The notes: generated by a model from the sequence alone, not told the origin. A stretch of 64,000 nt of DNA from Rhodanobacter soli (GCF_040548735.1 NZ_JBEPSD010000001.1:496001-560000), one strand, 5' to 3'. Shown: positions 36,334 to 47,684, counted from the first letter of the stretch. Made by a program: numbers and translations.

Positions 36334-39300
36334 TCAGCCCACCGGCACCTGTGCCAGCTGCGCCAGGCGACGAACCGCGACCGAGGCGATCGGATAGTCC
36401 GCGTTCTGGGTGAGGATTTCCGCCAGCATGCCGCGAGTGTATTGCAGCGTGGCGTCGTCGCGCTGCAGCCACGCCTGTACCGGCGAAACATCCTTGCTGC
36501 CGCCGCCGAGGTTCAACACCTGCAGCGACAGCGCCCGGTGCTGGTGGTTGAGTTCATCCAGCAGCGAACCGCGAGCCTGCGCGTGCCAGTGGCCTTCCAC
36601 CGGCAGCGCCTCGATCTGGTCGCGCAGCCACTCCAGGTCCAGCGCCTCGCCCAGTTCGTAGAACACGCCGGCCACCTTCTCGATCGGCTGGCCGCTCTGC
36701 TGGCTCACCTCAACCATGTCCAGCGCCGCGCGCAGCTCCGGCATGCGGGCCATCCGCAGCGCCAGTTCCGCCGGCAGGCCCAGGCCTTCCCACTTTTCCT
36801 GGCTGGAGGAGAAATCGCCCTTGCCGGTCGGCGTCAGCACGCCCGGCAACGCCTTGCGCAAGGCCGACACGCCGGCCTGGTAACGCTCGACGTTGGCGGC
36901 GATGTCCAGCGAACCACCCGGGCGGTTCAGCAGCCAGCGGGTCATGTGGCGCAGCAGCGACCAGATCTGCTTGATCGCGTCGATCTGGGTGTTCTCGGCG
37001 ACCTTGGCGTCCAGCGCCTCGATCTCCGCCCACAGCTCGCGCGCTTCGAGGATCTCGCGTGCCGCGGTATAGGCCTTGGCGATCGCCGCCGGACCCTGCC
37101 CGGTGTCTTCCTGCATGCGCATCATGAAGGTGGCGCCCATGCGATTGATCGTCGAGTTGGTCACCGCGGTGGCGATGATCTCGCGCTTCAGCCGGTGGCG
37201 CTGCATGTGCGCGGCGTACTTCTCGTGCAGCGGCGTCGGGAAGTAGCGCACCAGTTCCTTCGACAGGTACGGGTCTTCCGGCACGTCCGAGTCCAGCAAT
37301 TGCTGGAACAGGCGCATCTTGTCGTACGACAGCAGCACCGCCAGCTCCGGCCGGGTCAGACCCAGCCCGCGGCTCTTGCGCTCGGCCAGCTCGGCTTCGC
37401 TGGGCAGGTTCTCGACCTGGCGATCGAGCGTACCCTCGGCCTCCAGCGTGCGGATGAAGTGCGCCATCGAACCGATGCGATGCACCGACTGGTGCTCCAT
37501 CAGGGTGATCGCCTGGTTCTGCCGGTAGTTGTCCCACAGCACCAGCTGACCCACTTCGTCGGTCATCGCGGCGAGCTGCACGTTGCGCGCATCGAAACCC
37601 AGCTCGCCACGCTGCACGGCGTCGTTCAGCAGGATCTTGATGTTCACCTCGTGGTCGGAGGTGTCCACGCCGGCAGAGTTGTCGATGAAGTCGGTATTCA
37701 GCAGCACACCCTTCTGCGCCGCCTCGATACGGCCTTTCTGGGTCATGCCCAGGTTGCCGCCCTCGCCGATGATCTTCGCGCGGACGTCGGCGCCGTTGAT
37801 GCGCAGCCCGTTGTTGGCGCGATCGCTCACCTCGGCATGCGTTTCACCGGACGACTTGATGTAGGTACCGATGCCGCCGTTCCACAGCAGGTCGACCGGC
37901 GCCTTCAGGATCGCACTGAGCAGGTCGGTCGGCGCCAGGTGCTCGACGTCGGGCTTGAGCCCCAGCGCCACGCGTACTTCCGGCGAGATCGGGATCGACT
38001 TGGCGCTGCGCGGATAGACGCCGCCGCCGGCGGAGATCAGCGACTTGTCGTAGTCGTCCCAGCTCGAACGCGGCACCTTGAACAGGCGCTGGCGCTCGAC
38101 GAACGTGCGCGCCGCGTCGGGATTGGGGTCGAGGAACACGTGGCGATGGTCGAACGCGGCCACCAGCCGGATGTGCTCGGACAGCAGCATGCCGTTGCCG
38201 AAGACGTCGCCGGACATGTCGCCGATGCCCACGCAGGTGAAGTCCTGGCTCTGGCAGTCGCGGCCCAGCGCGCGGAAGTGGCGCTTGACCGATTCCCACG
38301 CACCCTTGGCGGTGATGCCCATGCCCTTGTGGTCGTAGCCGTGCGAGCCGCCGGAGGCAAACGCATCGCCGAGCCAGTAGTTGTGCTCGATCGAGATCGC
38401 GTTGGCGATGTCGGAGAACGTGGCGGTGCCCTTGTCGGCTGCCACCACCAGGTAGGGGTCGTCCGCGTCGTGGCGCACCACGTCGTGCGGGTTCACCACC
38501 TTGCCGTCGACCAGGTTGTCGGTGATGTCGAGCAGGCCGTTGATGAACAGGCGGTAGCAGGCGATGCCCTCGGCCAGCTGCGCGTCACGGTCGCCGCCGG
38601 CGGGAGCCTTCTTGACGAAGAAGCCGCCCTTGGAACCGACCGGCACGATGACCGTGTTCTTGACCATCTGCGCCTTGACCAGGCCGAGCACCTCGGTGCG
38701 GAAATCCTCGCGCCGGTCGGACCAGCGCAGGCCGCCGCGCGCCACCGCGCCGAAGCGCAGGTGGATGCCCTCGACGCGCGGGGCGCACACCCAGATCTCG
38801 CGGTACGGCACCGGCTTGGGCAGGTCGGGCAGCATGTGCGAGTCGAACTTGTAGCTGATGTAATCGCGGTACGCGCCGCCCCACTGCTGGAAGAAGCTGG
38901 TACGCAAGGTGGCGCGGATCAGCTTCACGAAGCTGCGCAGGATGCGGTCCTCGTCGAGACTGGCCACGTTCTCCAGCAGGATCCCGATCGCGTGTTCGAC
39001 AGCCTGGATCTGCTCGTCGCGCGGCTTCGCCAGCATGGCACCGAGGCCGTCGATCAACGCGGGCTGCGCGGCCTGCACGTTGGCCGGAATCAGCGCGTGC
39101 ATCTCGGTGGCCAGGGTGGCGCCCGCGGCCTTCAGCTCGTCGGCGGAAAGCGCCTCGCGGCGCGGATCGAACTTGGCCAGGAACAATTCCACCAGCAGGC
39201 CGGCGATTGCCGGATAGCGGTTGAGGGTTTCCTCCATGTACGACTGCGAGAAGGTCGCGCCGGTCTGCAGCAGGTACTTGCAGTAGCCGCGCAGCATCGC

Positions 39301-41262
39301 CACCTGGCGCCAGCTCAGCTTGGCGCCCAGCACCAGCCGGTTGAAGCCGTCGTTCTCGGCGTTGCCACGCCAGATCTTCTCGAACGCATCCTCGAACAGC
39401 GCACCAACCTGCTCCACGCTGAAGGTGAGCTTGCCGACCGGCTGCACCTCGAAATCCTGGATCGACAGCGGCGCATCGCCGGAGATGTCGTAGACATGCT
39501 CGGTGAGCACGCGCAGGCCGAGATTCTCCAGCTGCGGCAGCACCTCGGACAGCGCGATGTCGCCGCCCGAACGGTAGACCTTGAAACGCAGCGTCTCCGG
39601 CTCCTTCGGCGGGTGGTAGAACGACATCCGCAACGCGTTGTCGCCGGCCAGCTGCGACAGCTGGTGGACGTCCTCGGCGGCCACCGCCGGGTTCACGTCC
39701 TCGACGTAGCCGGCCGGCAGCGAACGCGCGTAGCGGTTGGCCAGCACCACGCCTTCATGTTCGCCGCGCAGCTGCACCAGCGCATCGCGCACCTCGTCGT
39801 GCCAGTTGCGCACGATGCCGGCGACGCCCCGCTCCAGTTCGGCGAGGTCGTACACGGGCTGGTCGCCGATCTTCGGCCGCAGCACGATGGTCAGCCGCGC
39901 CAGCGCGGCCTCGCCCATCTGCACCGAGGAATCGCTCTGCTCGACGTGCAGCGCCGAACCCAGCAACGCCTCGATGCGTTCGCGCACCGAGGTGTTGAAA
40001 CGGTCGCGCGGCACGAACACCATGCAGGTGAAGAAGCGGCCGTAACGGTCGCGGCGAATGAACAGTCGCGTGCGTGCGCGCTGGCGCAACTCGAGGATGC
40101 CCATCGCGGTGGCGAACAGCTCGTCCTCGGTACTCTGGAACAGTTCCTCCCGCGGCAAGGTTTCCAGGATGTGCCGCAGCGACTTGCCGGAATACGAATC
40201 GCGCTTCAGGCCCGAGCGCGCCAGCACGGTCTCCACCTTGTGCCGCATCAGCGGCACGTCCTGCGGACGGGCCATGTAGGCGTTGGAGGAGAACAGGCCG
40301 AGGAAACGCTGCTCCGCCACGGCACGGCCGTCGGCGCCGAACTGCAGCACGCCGATGTAATCCATGTAGCCGGTGCGGTGCACGTGCGAACGCGCGTTGG
40401 TCTTGGTCAGGATGATCGCATCGGTGGCGCCGGATTGCGGCAGCTCGCTGGCGGCCAGCGTGCGCAGCGAGCGCGGCGCCATCGAGCGCTCGTTGCTGCG
40501 CAGGATGCCCAGGCCGGACGACTCGATCGCACGCAATACGCGATCGCCGTCGGCATCGGCGACTTCGTATTCACGATAGCCGAGGAAGGTGAAGTTGTCG
40601 GCGGCGATCCAGCGCATGAACTCGCTGGCCTCCTGCACCGAGGCGGCATCCAGCGGCAGCTTGCGCTGCGGCAGTTCGTTGGCGACCGCCAGCGCCTTGT
40701 CGCGCATCGCCGACCAGTCGCTCACTGCCGCGCGCACGTCGTCCAGCGCTGCCTCGACATGCGCCTCCAGCTGCGCCTGCTCGGCAGTATCGGCGAGCCG
40801 GTCGATCTCGAAATGCATCAGGGATTCGGCGTTGCCGGCGTCGCCGCCGAGGCTCAGCAGCTTGCCGGAAGCGTCGCGCGCCACCTTCAGCACCGGGTGG
40901 ATCACCGCATGGATCTGCAGCTTCGCCGAGACGATCATGCTAACCGTGTCGACCAGGAACGGCATGTCATCGGTGACGATCTGCAGCAGGCTGCGCCCGG
41001 CCTGCACATCCGCCGGGCTGAGCACGCGCACGCTGGCGCAACCGGCGCGGCGCTGCTGCATGAACTCCAGCAGGCTGCCGACCAGCGCCGCCCACTGCAC
41101 CGGTGTGTGCAGATGCGCGTCGCCGCCCCCGATACGTGCAAAGAAAGCTTCGCAGAAAACCTGCGCCTCGTTCAGGCGCTCGGGCGAAAAACCGCCCTTT
41201 TTCAGCTCTGCAAACACTACTGACGGAAGGGAAGGGTCGTTCGCCGCAAGAGTCGCATTCAT
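36334..41262 (-). CDS. NAD-dependent glutamate dehydrogenase, large (L_180-type)
   Basis: A 1642-residue NAD-specific glutamate dehydrogenase (GDH2/bacterial NAD-GDH type), converting glutamate to 2-oxoglutarate and ammonia. The N-terminal half (about 1-700) is the regulatory ACT-like region. The catalytic core carries VPVGSKGGFFVKKAPAGG, FTCVGIGDMSGDVFGNGMLL, LLWNGGIGTYIKSSGETHAE and the GEGGNLGMTQKGRIE NAD-binding segment. The ATG at 41262 starts NATLAANDPSLPS. Length and motifs match the family throughout without interruption. The 2031-residue open frame opposite it is a codon-bias shadow. Confidence 0.96.
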   Translation of the reverse strand: MNATLAANDPSLPSVVFAELKKGGFSPERLNEAQVFCEAFFARIGGGDAHLHTPVQWAALVGSLLEFMQQRRAGCASVRVLSPADVQAGRSLLQIVTDDMPFLVDTVSMIVSAKLQIHAVIHPVLKVARDASGKLLSLGGDAGNAESLMHFEIDRLADTAEQAQLEAHVEAALDDVRAAVSDWSAMRDKALAVANELPQRKLPLDAASVQEASEFMRWIAADNFTFLGYREYEVADADGDRVLRAIESSGLGILRSNERSMAPRSLRTLAASELPQSGATDAIILTKTNARSHVHRTGYMDYIGVLQFGADGRAVAEQRFLGLFSSNAYMARPQDVPLMRHKVETVLARSGLKRDSYSGKSLRHILETLPREELFQSTEDELFATAMGILELRQRARTRLFIRRDRYGRFFTCMVFVPRDRFNTSVRERIEALLGSALHVEQSDSSVQMGEAALARLTIVLRPKIGDQPVYDLAELERGVAGIVRNWHDEVRDALVQLRGEHEGVVLANRYARSLPAGYVEDVNPAVAAEDVHQLSQLAGDNALRMSFYHPPKEPETLRFKVYRSGGDIALSEVLPQLENLGLRVLTEHVYDISGDAPLSIQDFEVQPVGKLTFSVEQVGALFEDAFEKIWRGNAENDGFNRLVLGAKLSWRQVAMLRGYCKYLLQTGATFSQSYMEETLNRYPAIAGLLVELFLAKFDPRREALSADELKAAGATLATEMHALIPANVQAAQPALIDGLGAMLAKPRDEQIQAVEHAIGILLENVASLDEDRILRSFVKLIRATLRTSFFQQWGGAYRDYISYKFDSHMLPDLPKPVPYREIWVCAPRVEGIHLRFGAVARGGLRWSDRREDFRTEVLGLVKAQMVKNTVIVPVGSKGGFFVKKAPAGGDRDAQLAEGIACYRLFINGLLDITDNLVDGKVVNPHDVVRHDADDPYLVVAADKGTATFSDIANAISIEHNYWLGDAFASGGSHGYDHKGMGITAKGAWESVKRHFRALGRDCQSQDFTCVGIGDMSGDVFGNGMLLSEHIRLVAAFDHRHVFLDPNPDAARTFVERQRLFKVPRSSWDDYDKSLISAGGGVYPRSAKSIPISPEVRVALGLKPDVEHLAPTDLLSAILKAPVDLLWNGGIGTYIKSSGETHAEVSDRANNGLRINGADVRAKIIGEGGNLGMTQKGRIEAAQKGVLLNTDFIDNSAGVDTSDHEVNIKILLNDAVQRGELGFDARNVQLAAMTDEVGQLVLWDNYRQNQAITLMEHQSVHRIGSMAHFIRTLEAEGTLDRQVENLPSEAELAERKSRGLGLTRPELAVLLSYDKMRLFQQLLDSDVPEDPYLSKELVRYFPTPLHEKYAAHMQRHRLKREIIATAVTNSTINRMGATFMMRMQEDTGQGPAAIAKAYTAAREILEARELWAEIEALDAKVAENTQIDAIKQIWSLLRHMTRWLLNRPGGSLDIAANVERYQAGVSALRKALPGVLTPTGKGDFSSSQEKWEGLGLPAELALRMARMPELRAALDMVEVSQQSGQPIEKVAGVFYELGEALDLEWLRDQIEALPVEGHWHAQARGSLLDELNHQHRALSLQVLNLGGGSKDVSPVQAWLQRDDATLQYTRGMLAEILTQNADYPIASVAVRRLAQLAQVPVG

Positions 41263-41778
41263 GGCATCTTCTGGTTAGTGGAGACGATGGTCGGGAAGGC
41301 AGGTAAAAAGCCTTGAAAGGATACGCTGCGCGGCAGGGCGAATCCAGCCGCGTAGCTTGCCAAAACCATGCCCGTGCGCATGTTCCGGCTTGTCGCGCCG
41401 AGTCCCGCGCAAGACGCGCGGATCGCTCCTCGACACGCAACGCACCGCGAGACACCCCGGGGCACGCAACCTCCGCGACGCATGCCGGACGAACCTCTGC
41501 CGCTCGCCCCGCAACCGAGGTGCCCAGATCATCGCCCCGCTTGTCAATGACTGGATTCACGACAGCCATAAAATGTAAACTGGCCAGTATAGTCTGGCAG
41601 CGAACCGCTTGGCATCGCGCCTCGCCGAACGGCGACGCGATTCGAGCAGCGGTCATTCGCGGCCAGGCCAACCTATGACACAAGACATACGGAGCGCGAT
41701 GCAGTATCCCGTCCACGGCAATCTGCAGCGAACCCCGGCAAGCCCCCCATCCCCGTTCAAGCAAGTCCTGGAGCTCCC
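41263..41778. other. Noncoding region between NAD-GDH and the RND efflux operon
   Basis: About 516 bp with no convincing gene. It is locally AT-richer around 41540-41600. Candidate control elements there are a TAAAAT hexamer (41569-41574), a TATAGT hexamer (41588-41593) and a perfect 8-bp palindrome CTGGCCAG (41580-41587). No regulator gene such as tetR is encoded here, unlike many RND operons. Confidence 0.45.
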
Positions 41779-42972
41779 ATGAAGCCTTCATCACCGAGCA
41801 TGACCTTGTTGTGCCTGAGCCTGCTGGCGCTGGCCGCCTGCGGCAAGGGCAAGGAACAAGGCCCGCCGCAGATGCCGCCACCGGAAGTCGGCGTGATCCG
41901 GACACAACCGCAAAGCTCACCGCTGACCAAGGACCTGGTGGGTCGCCTGTCGCCTTACCGCAGCGCCGACGTACGCGCCCGCGTGGCCGGCGTGCTGCTC
42001 AAGCGCACCTATACCGAAGGCACCGACGTCAAGCAGGGCCAGTTGCTGTTCCAGATCGATCCGGCCCCGTTGAAGGCCGCGCTGGACGCCGCCGAGGCTT
42101 CGCTGGCGCAGGCCCAGGCCACGTACACCAACACCAAGGTCAACGCGCAGCGCGCACGCGAGCTGGCGCCGAAGGGCTACATCTCCAAATCCGACCTGGA
42201 CAACGCGCAGGCCAGCGAGCGCAGCGCAGCCGCCGCCGTGCAGGCGGCGCGCGCCAACGTGCAGACCGCGCGCATCAGCCTCGGCTATGCCAGTGTGACC
42301 TCGCCGATCGAGGGCCGCGCCGGCCAGCAGCAGGTGACCGAAGGTGCGCTGGTCGGCAACGGCGGCGACGCCACCCTGCTTACCACGGTCGACCAGATCG
42401 ACCCGCTCTATGTGAACTTCACCATGAGCGTGGCCGACATGGAGCAGATGCGCCGCGCGCAGAGCAACGGCAACGTCACCCTGGCCGAACCGAACAAGGC
42501 CAGCGTGCAGATCGCCCTGCCCGACGGCAGCGCCTATACCGAAGCGGGCACGCTCGACTTCTCCTCCACCACGGTCGACCCCGCCACCGGTGCGGTGAAC
42601 CTGCGCGCGCAGATTCCCAATCCGAAGCACAACCTGCTGCCGGGCATGTACGTGACGCTGAAAGCGCAGCTGGGCGAACAGCACAAGGTGTTCCTGGTGC
42701 CGCAGGAAGCCGTGCTGCGCGACACGGTGGGCGCCTATGTGTTCACCGTGGGCAAGGACGGCAAGGTCGCGCGCCGCGACGTCACCACCAGCGCCGCGAG
42801 CGGCGGCAACTGGGTGGTCACCGCCGGCCTCGCCGCGGGCGAGCAGGTGATCGTTTCGGGCGTGCAGAACGTGAAGGAAGGCGCACCGGCCAAGGCCTCG
42901 CCATGGCAACCCAGCACCGCGGGCAGCCGCGGCCCCGCCGCGGCCGCCAGCGCGCCGGCGCGCGGCAAGTAA
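41779..42972 (+). CDS. RND efflux periplasmic adaptor (membrane fusion lipoprotein)
   Basis: A 397-residue AcrA/MexA-type adaptor linking the RND pump to an outer-membrane channel. The signal ends at a lipobox Cys21 (LLALAACGKG). The biotinyl-lipoyl halves are around LVGRLSPYRSADVRARVAGV and the second ASVTSPIEGRAGQQQVTEGA, with an alpha-hairpin between (AEASLAQAQATYTNTKVNAQ). A beta-barrel and membrane-proximal domain follow to about residue 370, with an Ala/Pro/Gly-rich tail. The ATG at 41779 has a GGAGCTCC Shine-Dalgarno. The pump gene follows after 12 bp. Confidence 0.94.
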   Translation: MKPSSPSMTLLCLSLLALAACGKGKEQGPPQMPPPEVGVIRTQPQSSPLTKDLVGRLSPYRSADVRARVAGVLLKRTYTEGTDVKQGQLLFQIDPAPLKAALDAAEASLAQAQATYTNTKVNAQRARELAPKGYISKSDLDNAQASERSAAAAVQAARANVQTARISLGYASVTSPIEGRAGQQQVTEGALVGNGGDATLLTTVDQIDPLYVNFTMSVADMEQMRRAQSNGNVTLAEPNKASVQIALPDGSAYTEAGTLDFSSTTVDPATGAVNLRAQIPNPKHNLLPGMYVTLKAQLGEQHKVFLVPQEAVLRDTVGAYVFTVGKDGKVARRDVTTSAASGGNWVVTAGLAAGEQVIVSGVQNVKEGAPAKASPWQPSTAGSRGPAAAASAPARGK

Positions 42973-42984
42973 GGGAGTCCGGAC

Positions 42985-45900
42985 ATGCCGAGTTTCTTCA
43001 TCGACCGCCCGATCTTCGCCTGGGTGGTCGCCATCCTGATTTCCCTGGGTGGCGTCCTGGCGATCCTCAACCTGGGCGTGGAATCGTATCCGTCGATCGC
43101 GCCGCCGCAGGTCGTGGTCAACGCCACCTATCCCGGCGCCAGCGCCGACACCACCGAGAAAACGGTCACCCAGGTGATCGAGCAGCAGCTCACCGGCATC
43201 GACCACCTGCTGTACTTCAGCTCGTCGTCCAGCGCCAGCGGCCGTGCCAGCATCACGCTGACGTTCGAGAGCGGCACCGACCCGGACATCGCCCAGGTGC
43301 AGGTGCAGAACAAGGTGGCGTTGGCCACGCCGCGCCTGCCTTCCGAAGTGACCCAGCAGGGCGTGGTGGTGGCCAAGGCCAATGCCGGCTTCCTGATGGT
43401 GGTGGCGCTGCAGTCGGACAACCCGAGCATCGATCGCAACCGCCTCAACGACATCGTCGGTTCGCGCGTGCTCGACCAGATCTCGCGCGTGCCCGGCGTC
43501 GGCAGCACCCAGCAGTTCGGCTCCGAATACGCCATGCGCATCTGGCTGAACCCCGACAAGCTGCAGGGCTACGGCCTGTCGTCTTCGCAGGTGCTGGCGG
43601 CGATCCAGGCGCAGAACGTGCAGTTCGCCGCCGGCTCGATCGGCTCCGACCCGGCGCTGCCCGGCCAGGGCTTCACCGCCACCGTCTCGACTGAAGGCCG
43701 CTTCACCACGCCCGAGCAGTTCGCCGGCATCATCCTGCGCGCGAACCCCGACGGCACCACGGTCACCCTCGGTGACGTGGCTAGGATCAGCTTCGGCCCC
43801 GGCAGCTACGGCTTCGACACCACCTGGAACGGCAAGCCGATCGGCGCCTTCGCGATCCAGCTGCTGCCCGGCGCCAACGCGCTGAACGTGGCCACCGCCG
43901 TGCGCGGCAAGATGGACGAGATCGCACCCAGCTTCCCGCAGGGCGTGAGCTGGTTCAGCCCGTACGACAGCACCACGTTCGTGAACATCTCGATCAACGA
44001 GGTGGTGCACACCCTGGTCGAGGCGATCATCCTGGTGTTCCTGGTGATGCTGCTGTTCCTGCAGAACATCCGCGCTACCATCATTCCCACCCTGGTGATC
44101 CCGGTGGCCCTGCTGGGCACCTTCCTCGGCATGCTGCCGCTCGGCTTCACCATCAACCAGCTGACCCTGTTCGGCATGGTGCTGGCCATCGGCATCGTGG
44201 TCGACGACGCGATCGTGGTGATCGAGAACGTCGAGCGCATCATGACCGAGGAGGGGCTGTCGCCGAAGGATGCCACGCGCAAGGCGATGGGCCAGATCAC
44301 CGGCGCGATCGTGGCGATCACCGTGGTGCTGGCGGCGGTATTCATCCCCTCGGCGCTGCAGCCGGGCGCCTCGGGCATCATCTACAAGCAGTTCGCGCTG
44401 ACCATCGCGGTGTCGATGGGGTTCTCCGCGCTCCTCGCGCTGTCGTTCACGCCGGCGCTATGCGCCAGCTTCCTGCAACCGGAGCACCACAAGAAGAAGA
44501 ACGTCGTATTCCGCAAGTTCAACGAGTTCTTCACCTGGACCACGCACACCTACACCGGCCACATCGGCGGTGCGGTGCGCCATGCGCCGCGCTGGATGCT
44601 GGCCTTCGTATTGATCGCGGTGCTCGGCGGCTTCCTGTACACCCGTCTGCCCGGCAGCTTCCTGCCGGAAGAGGACCAGGGCTACGCGCTGTCCGTGATC
44701 CAGCTGCCACCGGGCGCCAGCAAGCAGCGCACCAGCGAGGTGATGGCGCAGATGCGCGCCATCCTCGACAAGGACTCCGCCGTGGAAGGCGTACTCCAGG
44801 TGACCGGCTTCAGCTTCATCGGCTCCGGCGAGAACGCCGGCATGGCCTTCATCAAGCTCAAGGACTGGGACAAGCGCGATGTCACCGCCGCCGAGTTCAT
44901 CCAGCGCGCGAACATGGAACTGCACGGCATCCGCGACGCGCGCATCTTCGTGGCGAACATTCCCACGGTGCAGGGCCTGGGCCAGTTCGGCGGCTTCGAC
45001 ATGTATCTGCAGGATCGCAGCGGCGCCGGGCGCGAAGCGCTCACCCAGGCGCGCAACACGCTGCTGGGCAAGGCGGCCCAGAACAGCGGGCTGACCGGCG
45101 TGCGTCCCAACGCGCTGGAGGATTCCCCGCAGCTGCACCTGGACGTGGACCGCGTACAGGCGCAGTCGATGGGCCTGTCGGTGGGTGACATCTACAACGC
45201 GATCGGCCTGATGCTGGCGCCGGTGTACGTGAACGACTTCACCTACGGCGGCCGCGTGAAGCGCGTGATCATGCAGGCCGACGCGCCCTACCGCATGAGC
45301 CCGGATGCGCTGCAGCACTTCTTCACCCCCAGCACGCAGACCACCGCCGCCGGCACGCCGTCAATGATCCCGCTGTCCAATGTGGTGCACGCGAAGTGGG
45401 AGGTGGGCTCGCCCTCGCTGACCCGCTACAACGGCTACGCGGCGGTGGAGATCGTCGGCTCGCCGGCGCCGGGGCATGCTTCGGGCGAGGCGATGAACGA
45501 GATGGAGAAGCTCGTCACCAACGACCTGCCCAAGGGCTTCGGCTTCGACTGGACCGGCCAGTCGTACCAGGAGATCCTCTCCGGCAACGCCGCCACGCTG
45601 CTGATGGTGCTGTCGATCGTGATCGTGTTCCTGGCGCTGGCCGCGCTGTATGAAAGCTGGTCGATCCCGGTCTCGGTGCTGCTGGTGGTGCCGCTGGGCA
45701 TGCTCGGCGCGGTGGTGTTCACCCTGTTGCGCGGCCTGCCCGACGACATCTACTTCAAGATCGGCCTGATCACGGTGATCGGCCTGGCGGCGAAGAACGC
45801 GATCCTGATCGTGGAGTTCGCGGTGGAGCAGCAGGCGCACGGACAGACGCTGCGCGCCGGCGTGATCGAGGCGGCGCGACTGCGACTGCGGCCGATCCTG

Positions 45901-46164
45901 ATGACCTCGCTGGCGTTCATCCTGGGCGTGCTCCCGCTGTTCATCTCCAGCGGCGCCGGCGCCAACGCGCGCCACGCGATCGGCACCGGCGTGATCGGTG
46001 GCATGATCTTCGCCACCTTCCTCGGCGTGCTGCTGATCCCGGTGTTCTACGTGGTGGTGCGCCGCCTGCTCGGCGACAAGCTGGACGGCGATACGCCAGC
46101 GCCACCGGCGACGAGCCACGGCGGCATGCAGTCGTTCGATTCGGATCCGCGCCGCGGCGCGTGA
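42985..46164 (+). CDS. RND multidrug efflux permease (HAE1, AcrB/MexB-like)
   Basis: A 1059-residue inner-membrane proton-drug antiporter. It opens PSFFIDRPIFAWVVAILISL and has twelve helices with two large periplasmic loops. The proton-relay pair Asp407-Asp408 is in GIVVDDAIVVIENVERIM, at the same positions as in AcrB. Other family blocks are PGASADTTEKTVTQVIEQQL and LAALYESWSIPVSVLLVVPL. The ATG at 42985 has an AAGGGAGTCC Shine-Dalgarno. No outer-membrane factor gene follows; a strong terminator closes the operon, so the pump must borrow a channel encoded elsewhere. Confidence 0.96.
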   Translation: MPSFFIDRPIFAWVVAILISLGGVLAILNLGVESYPSIAPPQVVVNATYPGASADTTEKTVTQVIEQQLTGIDHLLYFSSSSSASGRASITLTFESGTDPDIAQVQVQNKVALATPRLPSEVTQQGVVVAKANAGFLMVVALQSDNPSIDRNRLNDIVGSRVLDQISRVPGVGSTQQFGSEYAMRIWLNPDKLQGYGLSSSQVLAAIQAQNVQFAAGSIGSDPALPGQGFTATVSTEGRFTTPEQFAGIILRANPDGTTVTLGDVARISFGPGSYGFDTTWNGKPIGAFAIQLLPGANALNVATAVRGKMDEIAPSFPQGVSWFSPYDSTTFVNISINEVVHTLVEAIILVFLVMLLFLQNIRATIIPTLVIPVALLGTFLGMLPLGFTINQLTLFGMVLAIGIVVDDAIVVIENVERIMTEEGLSPKDATRKAMGQITGAIVAITVVLAAVFIPSALQPGASGIIYKQFALTIAVSMGFSALLALSFTPALCASFLQPEHHKKKNVVFRKFNEFFTWTTHTYTGHIGGAVRHAPRWMLAFVLIAVLGGFLYTRLPGSFLPEEDQGYALSVIQLPPGASKQRTSEVMAQMRAILDKDSAVEGVLQVTGFSFIGSGENAGMAFIKLKDWDKRDVTAAEFIQRANMELHGIRDARIFVANIPTVQGLGQFGGFDMYLQDRSGAGREALTQARNTLLGKAAQNSGLTGVRPNALEDSPQLHLDVDRVQAQSMGLSVGDIYNAIGLMLAPVYVNDFTYGGRVKRVIMQADAPYRMSPDALQHFFTPSTQTTAAGTPSMIPLSNVVHAKWEVGSPSLTRYNGYAAVEIVGSPAPGHASGEAMNEMEKLVTNDLPKGFGFDWTGQSYQEILSGNAATLLMVLSIVIVFLALAALYESWSIPVSVLLVVPLGMLGAVVFTLLRGLPDDIYFKIGLITVIGLAAKNAILIVEFAVEQQAHGQTLRAGVIEAARLRLRPILMTSLAFILGVLPLFISSGAGANARHAIGTGVIGGMIFATFLGVLLIPVFYVVVRRLLGDKLDGDTPAPPATSHGGMQSFDSDPRRGA

Positions 46165-46179
46165 TCCATCCGAAGCAGA

Positions 46180-46220
46180 AAACGAAGAGCCCGGCAGTGC
46201 CCCTGCCGGGCTCTTCGTTT
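46180..46220. terminator. Strong terminator after the RND operon
   Basis: Perfect 18-bp stem: left arm 46180-46197, right arm 46203-46220, loop TGCCC, with A-rich and T-rich ends (AAACG...CGTTT). It begins 16 bp after the RND permease stop. Because of the flanking A and T runs it could also act on transcripts from the opposite side. Confidence 0.9.
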
Positions 46221-46272
46221 CAAGCGTAACGAATGCAGAAGATCGCTGGCGGGACGGCCTCTTGCGCTACCG

Positions 46273-46376
46273 TCAACGCAGGCCGGTTTCCGCGCGCGCG
46301 ATCACCAACCGCTGGATCTCGCTGGTGCCTTCGTAGATCTCGGTGATCTTGGCGTCGCGGTTGAGCGCTCCAGCGG
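46273..46376 (-). pseudogene. Remnant 3' end of a second acyl-CoA dehydrogenase
   Basis: This stretch nearly repeats the last 105 bp of the intact acyl-CoA dehydrogenase gene at 46414-46518. It differs by six substitutions and a one-base gap. On the minus strand it reads RDAKITEIYEGTSEIQRLVI and so on to ETGLR and a stop, the same peptide as the intact gene; the substitutions inside that peptide are synonymous. Upstream the frame is lost within a few codons (the YF before RDAK is replaced). It is therefore a truncated paralogue or an old tandem duplication. A hairpin (46377-46395) sits at the junction. Confidence 0.85.
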
Positions 46377-46395
46377 ACACCGCCAAAGGCGGTGT
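46377..46395. terminator. Hairpin just downstream of the acyl-CoA dehydrogenase gene
   Basis: ACACCGCC (46377-46384), loop AAA, GGCGGTGT (46388-46395): a perfect 8-bp stem 18 bp beyond the intact gene's stop on the minus strand, at the edge of the duplicated fragment. No T-run; terminator function is likely but weak. Confidence 0.5.
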
Positions 46396-46413
46396 GCTGG
46401 AACGCGGCACGAC

Positions 46414-47574
<1,161 letters not shown>

Positions 47575-47684
47575 GGGCTGCTCCTGAAGGCAATCAAGCC
47601 GGCAATTTTAGCGGGAAATGGCACGCAGGCTTGCCGGTGCGCGCTTGACGCGTCGCAAAGGCCGGCCTAGCCTATACATCTTTC

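Noticed and set aside
35128..41223. 2031-residue open frame on the plus strand opposite NAD-GDH
   Set aside because: It lies wholly opposite a gene with clear family motifs; its composition (rich in Arg, His, Gln, Ala) is what the complementary frame of GC-rich coding DNA gives.
41313..41678. 121-residue open frame in the leader of the RND operon
   Set aside because: No Shine-Dalgarno, no family features, and composition typical of noncoding GC-rich DNA.
41917..44010. 697-residue minus-strand open frame opposite the RND genes
   Set aside because: Complement of the adaptor and pump genes, low-complexity composition and no domain.
47645..47678. TTGACG and TATACA as a promoter for the SahR-like gene
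   Set aside because: They are separated by 22 bp, too far for an ordinary sigma-70 promoter.
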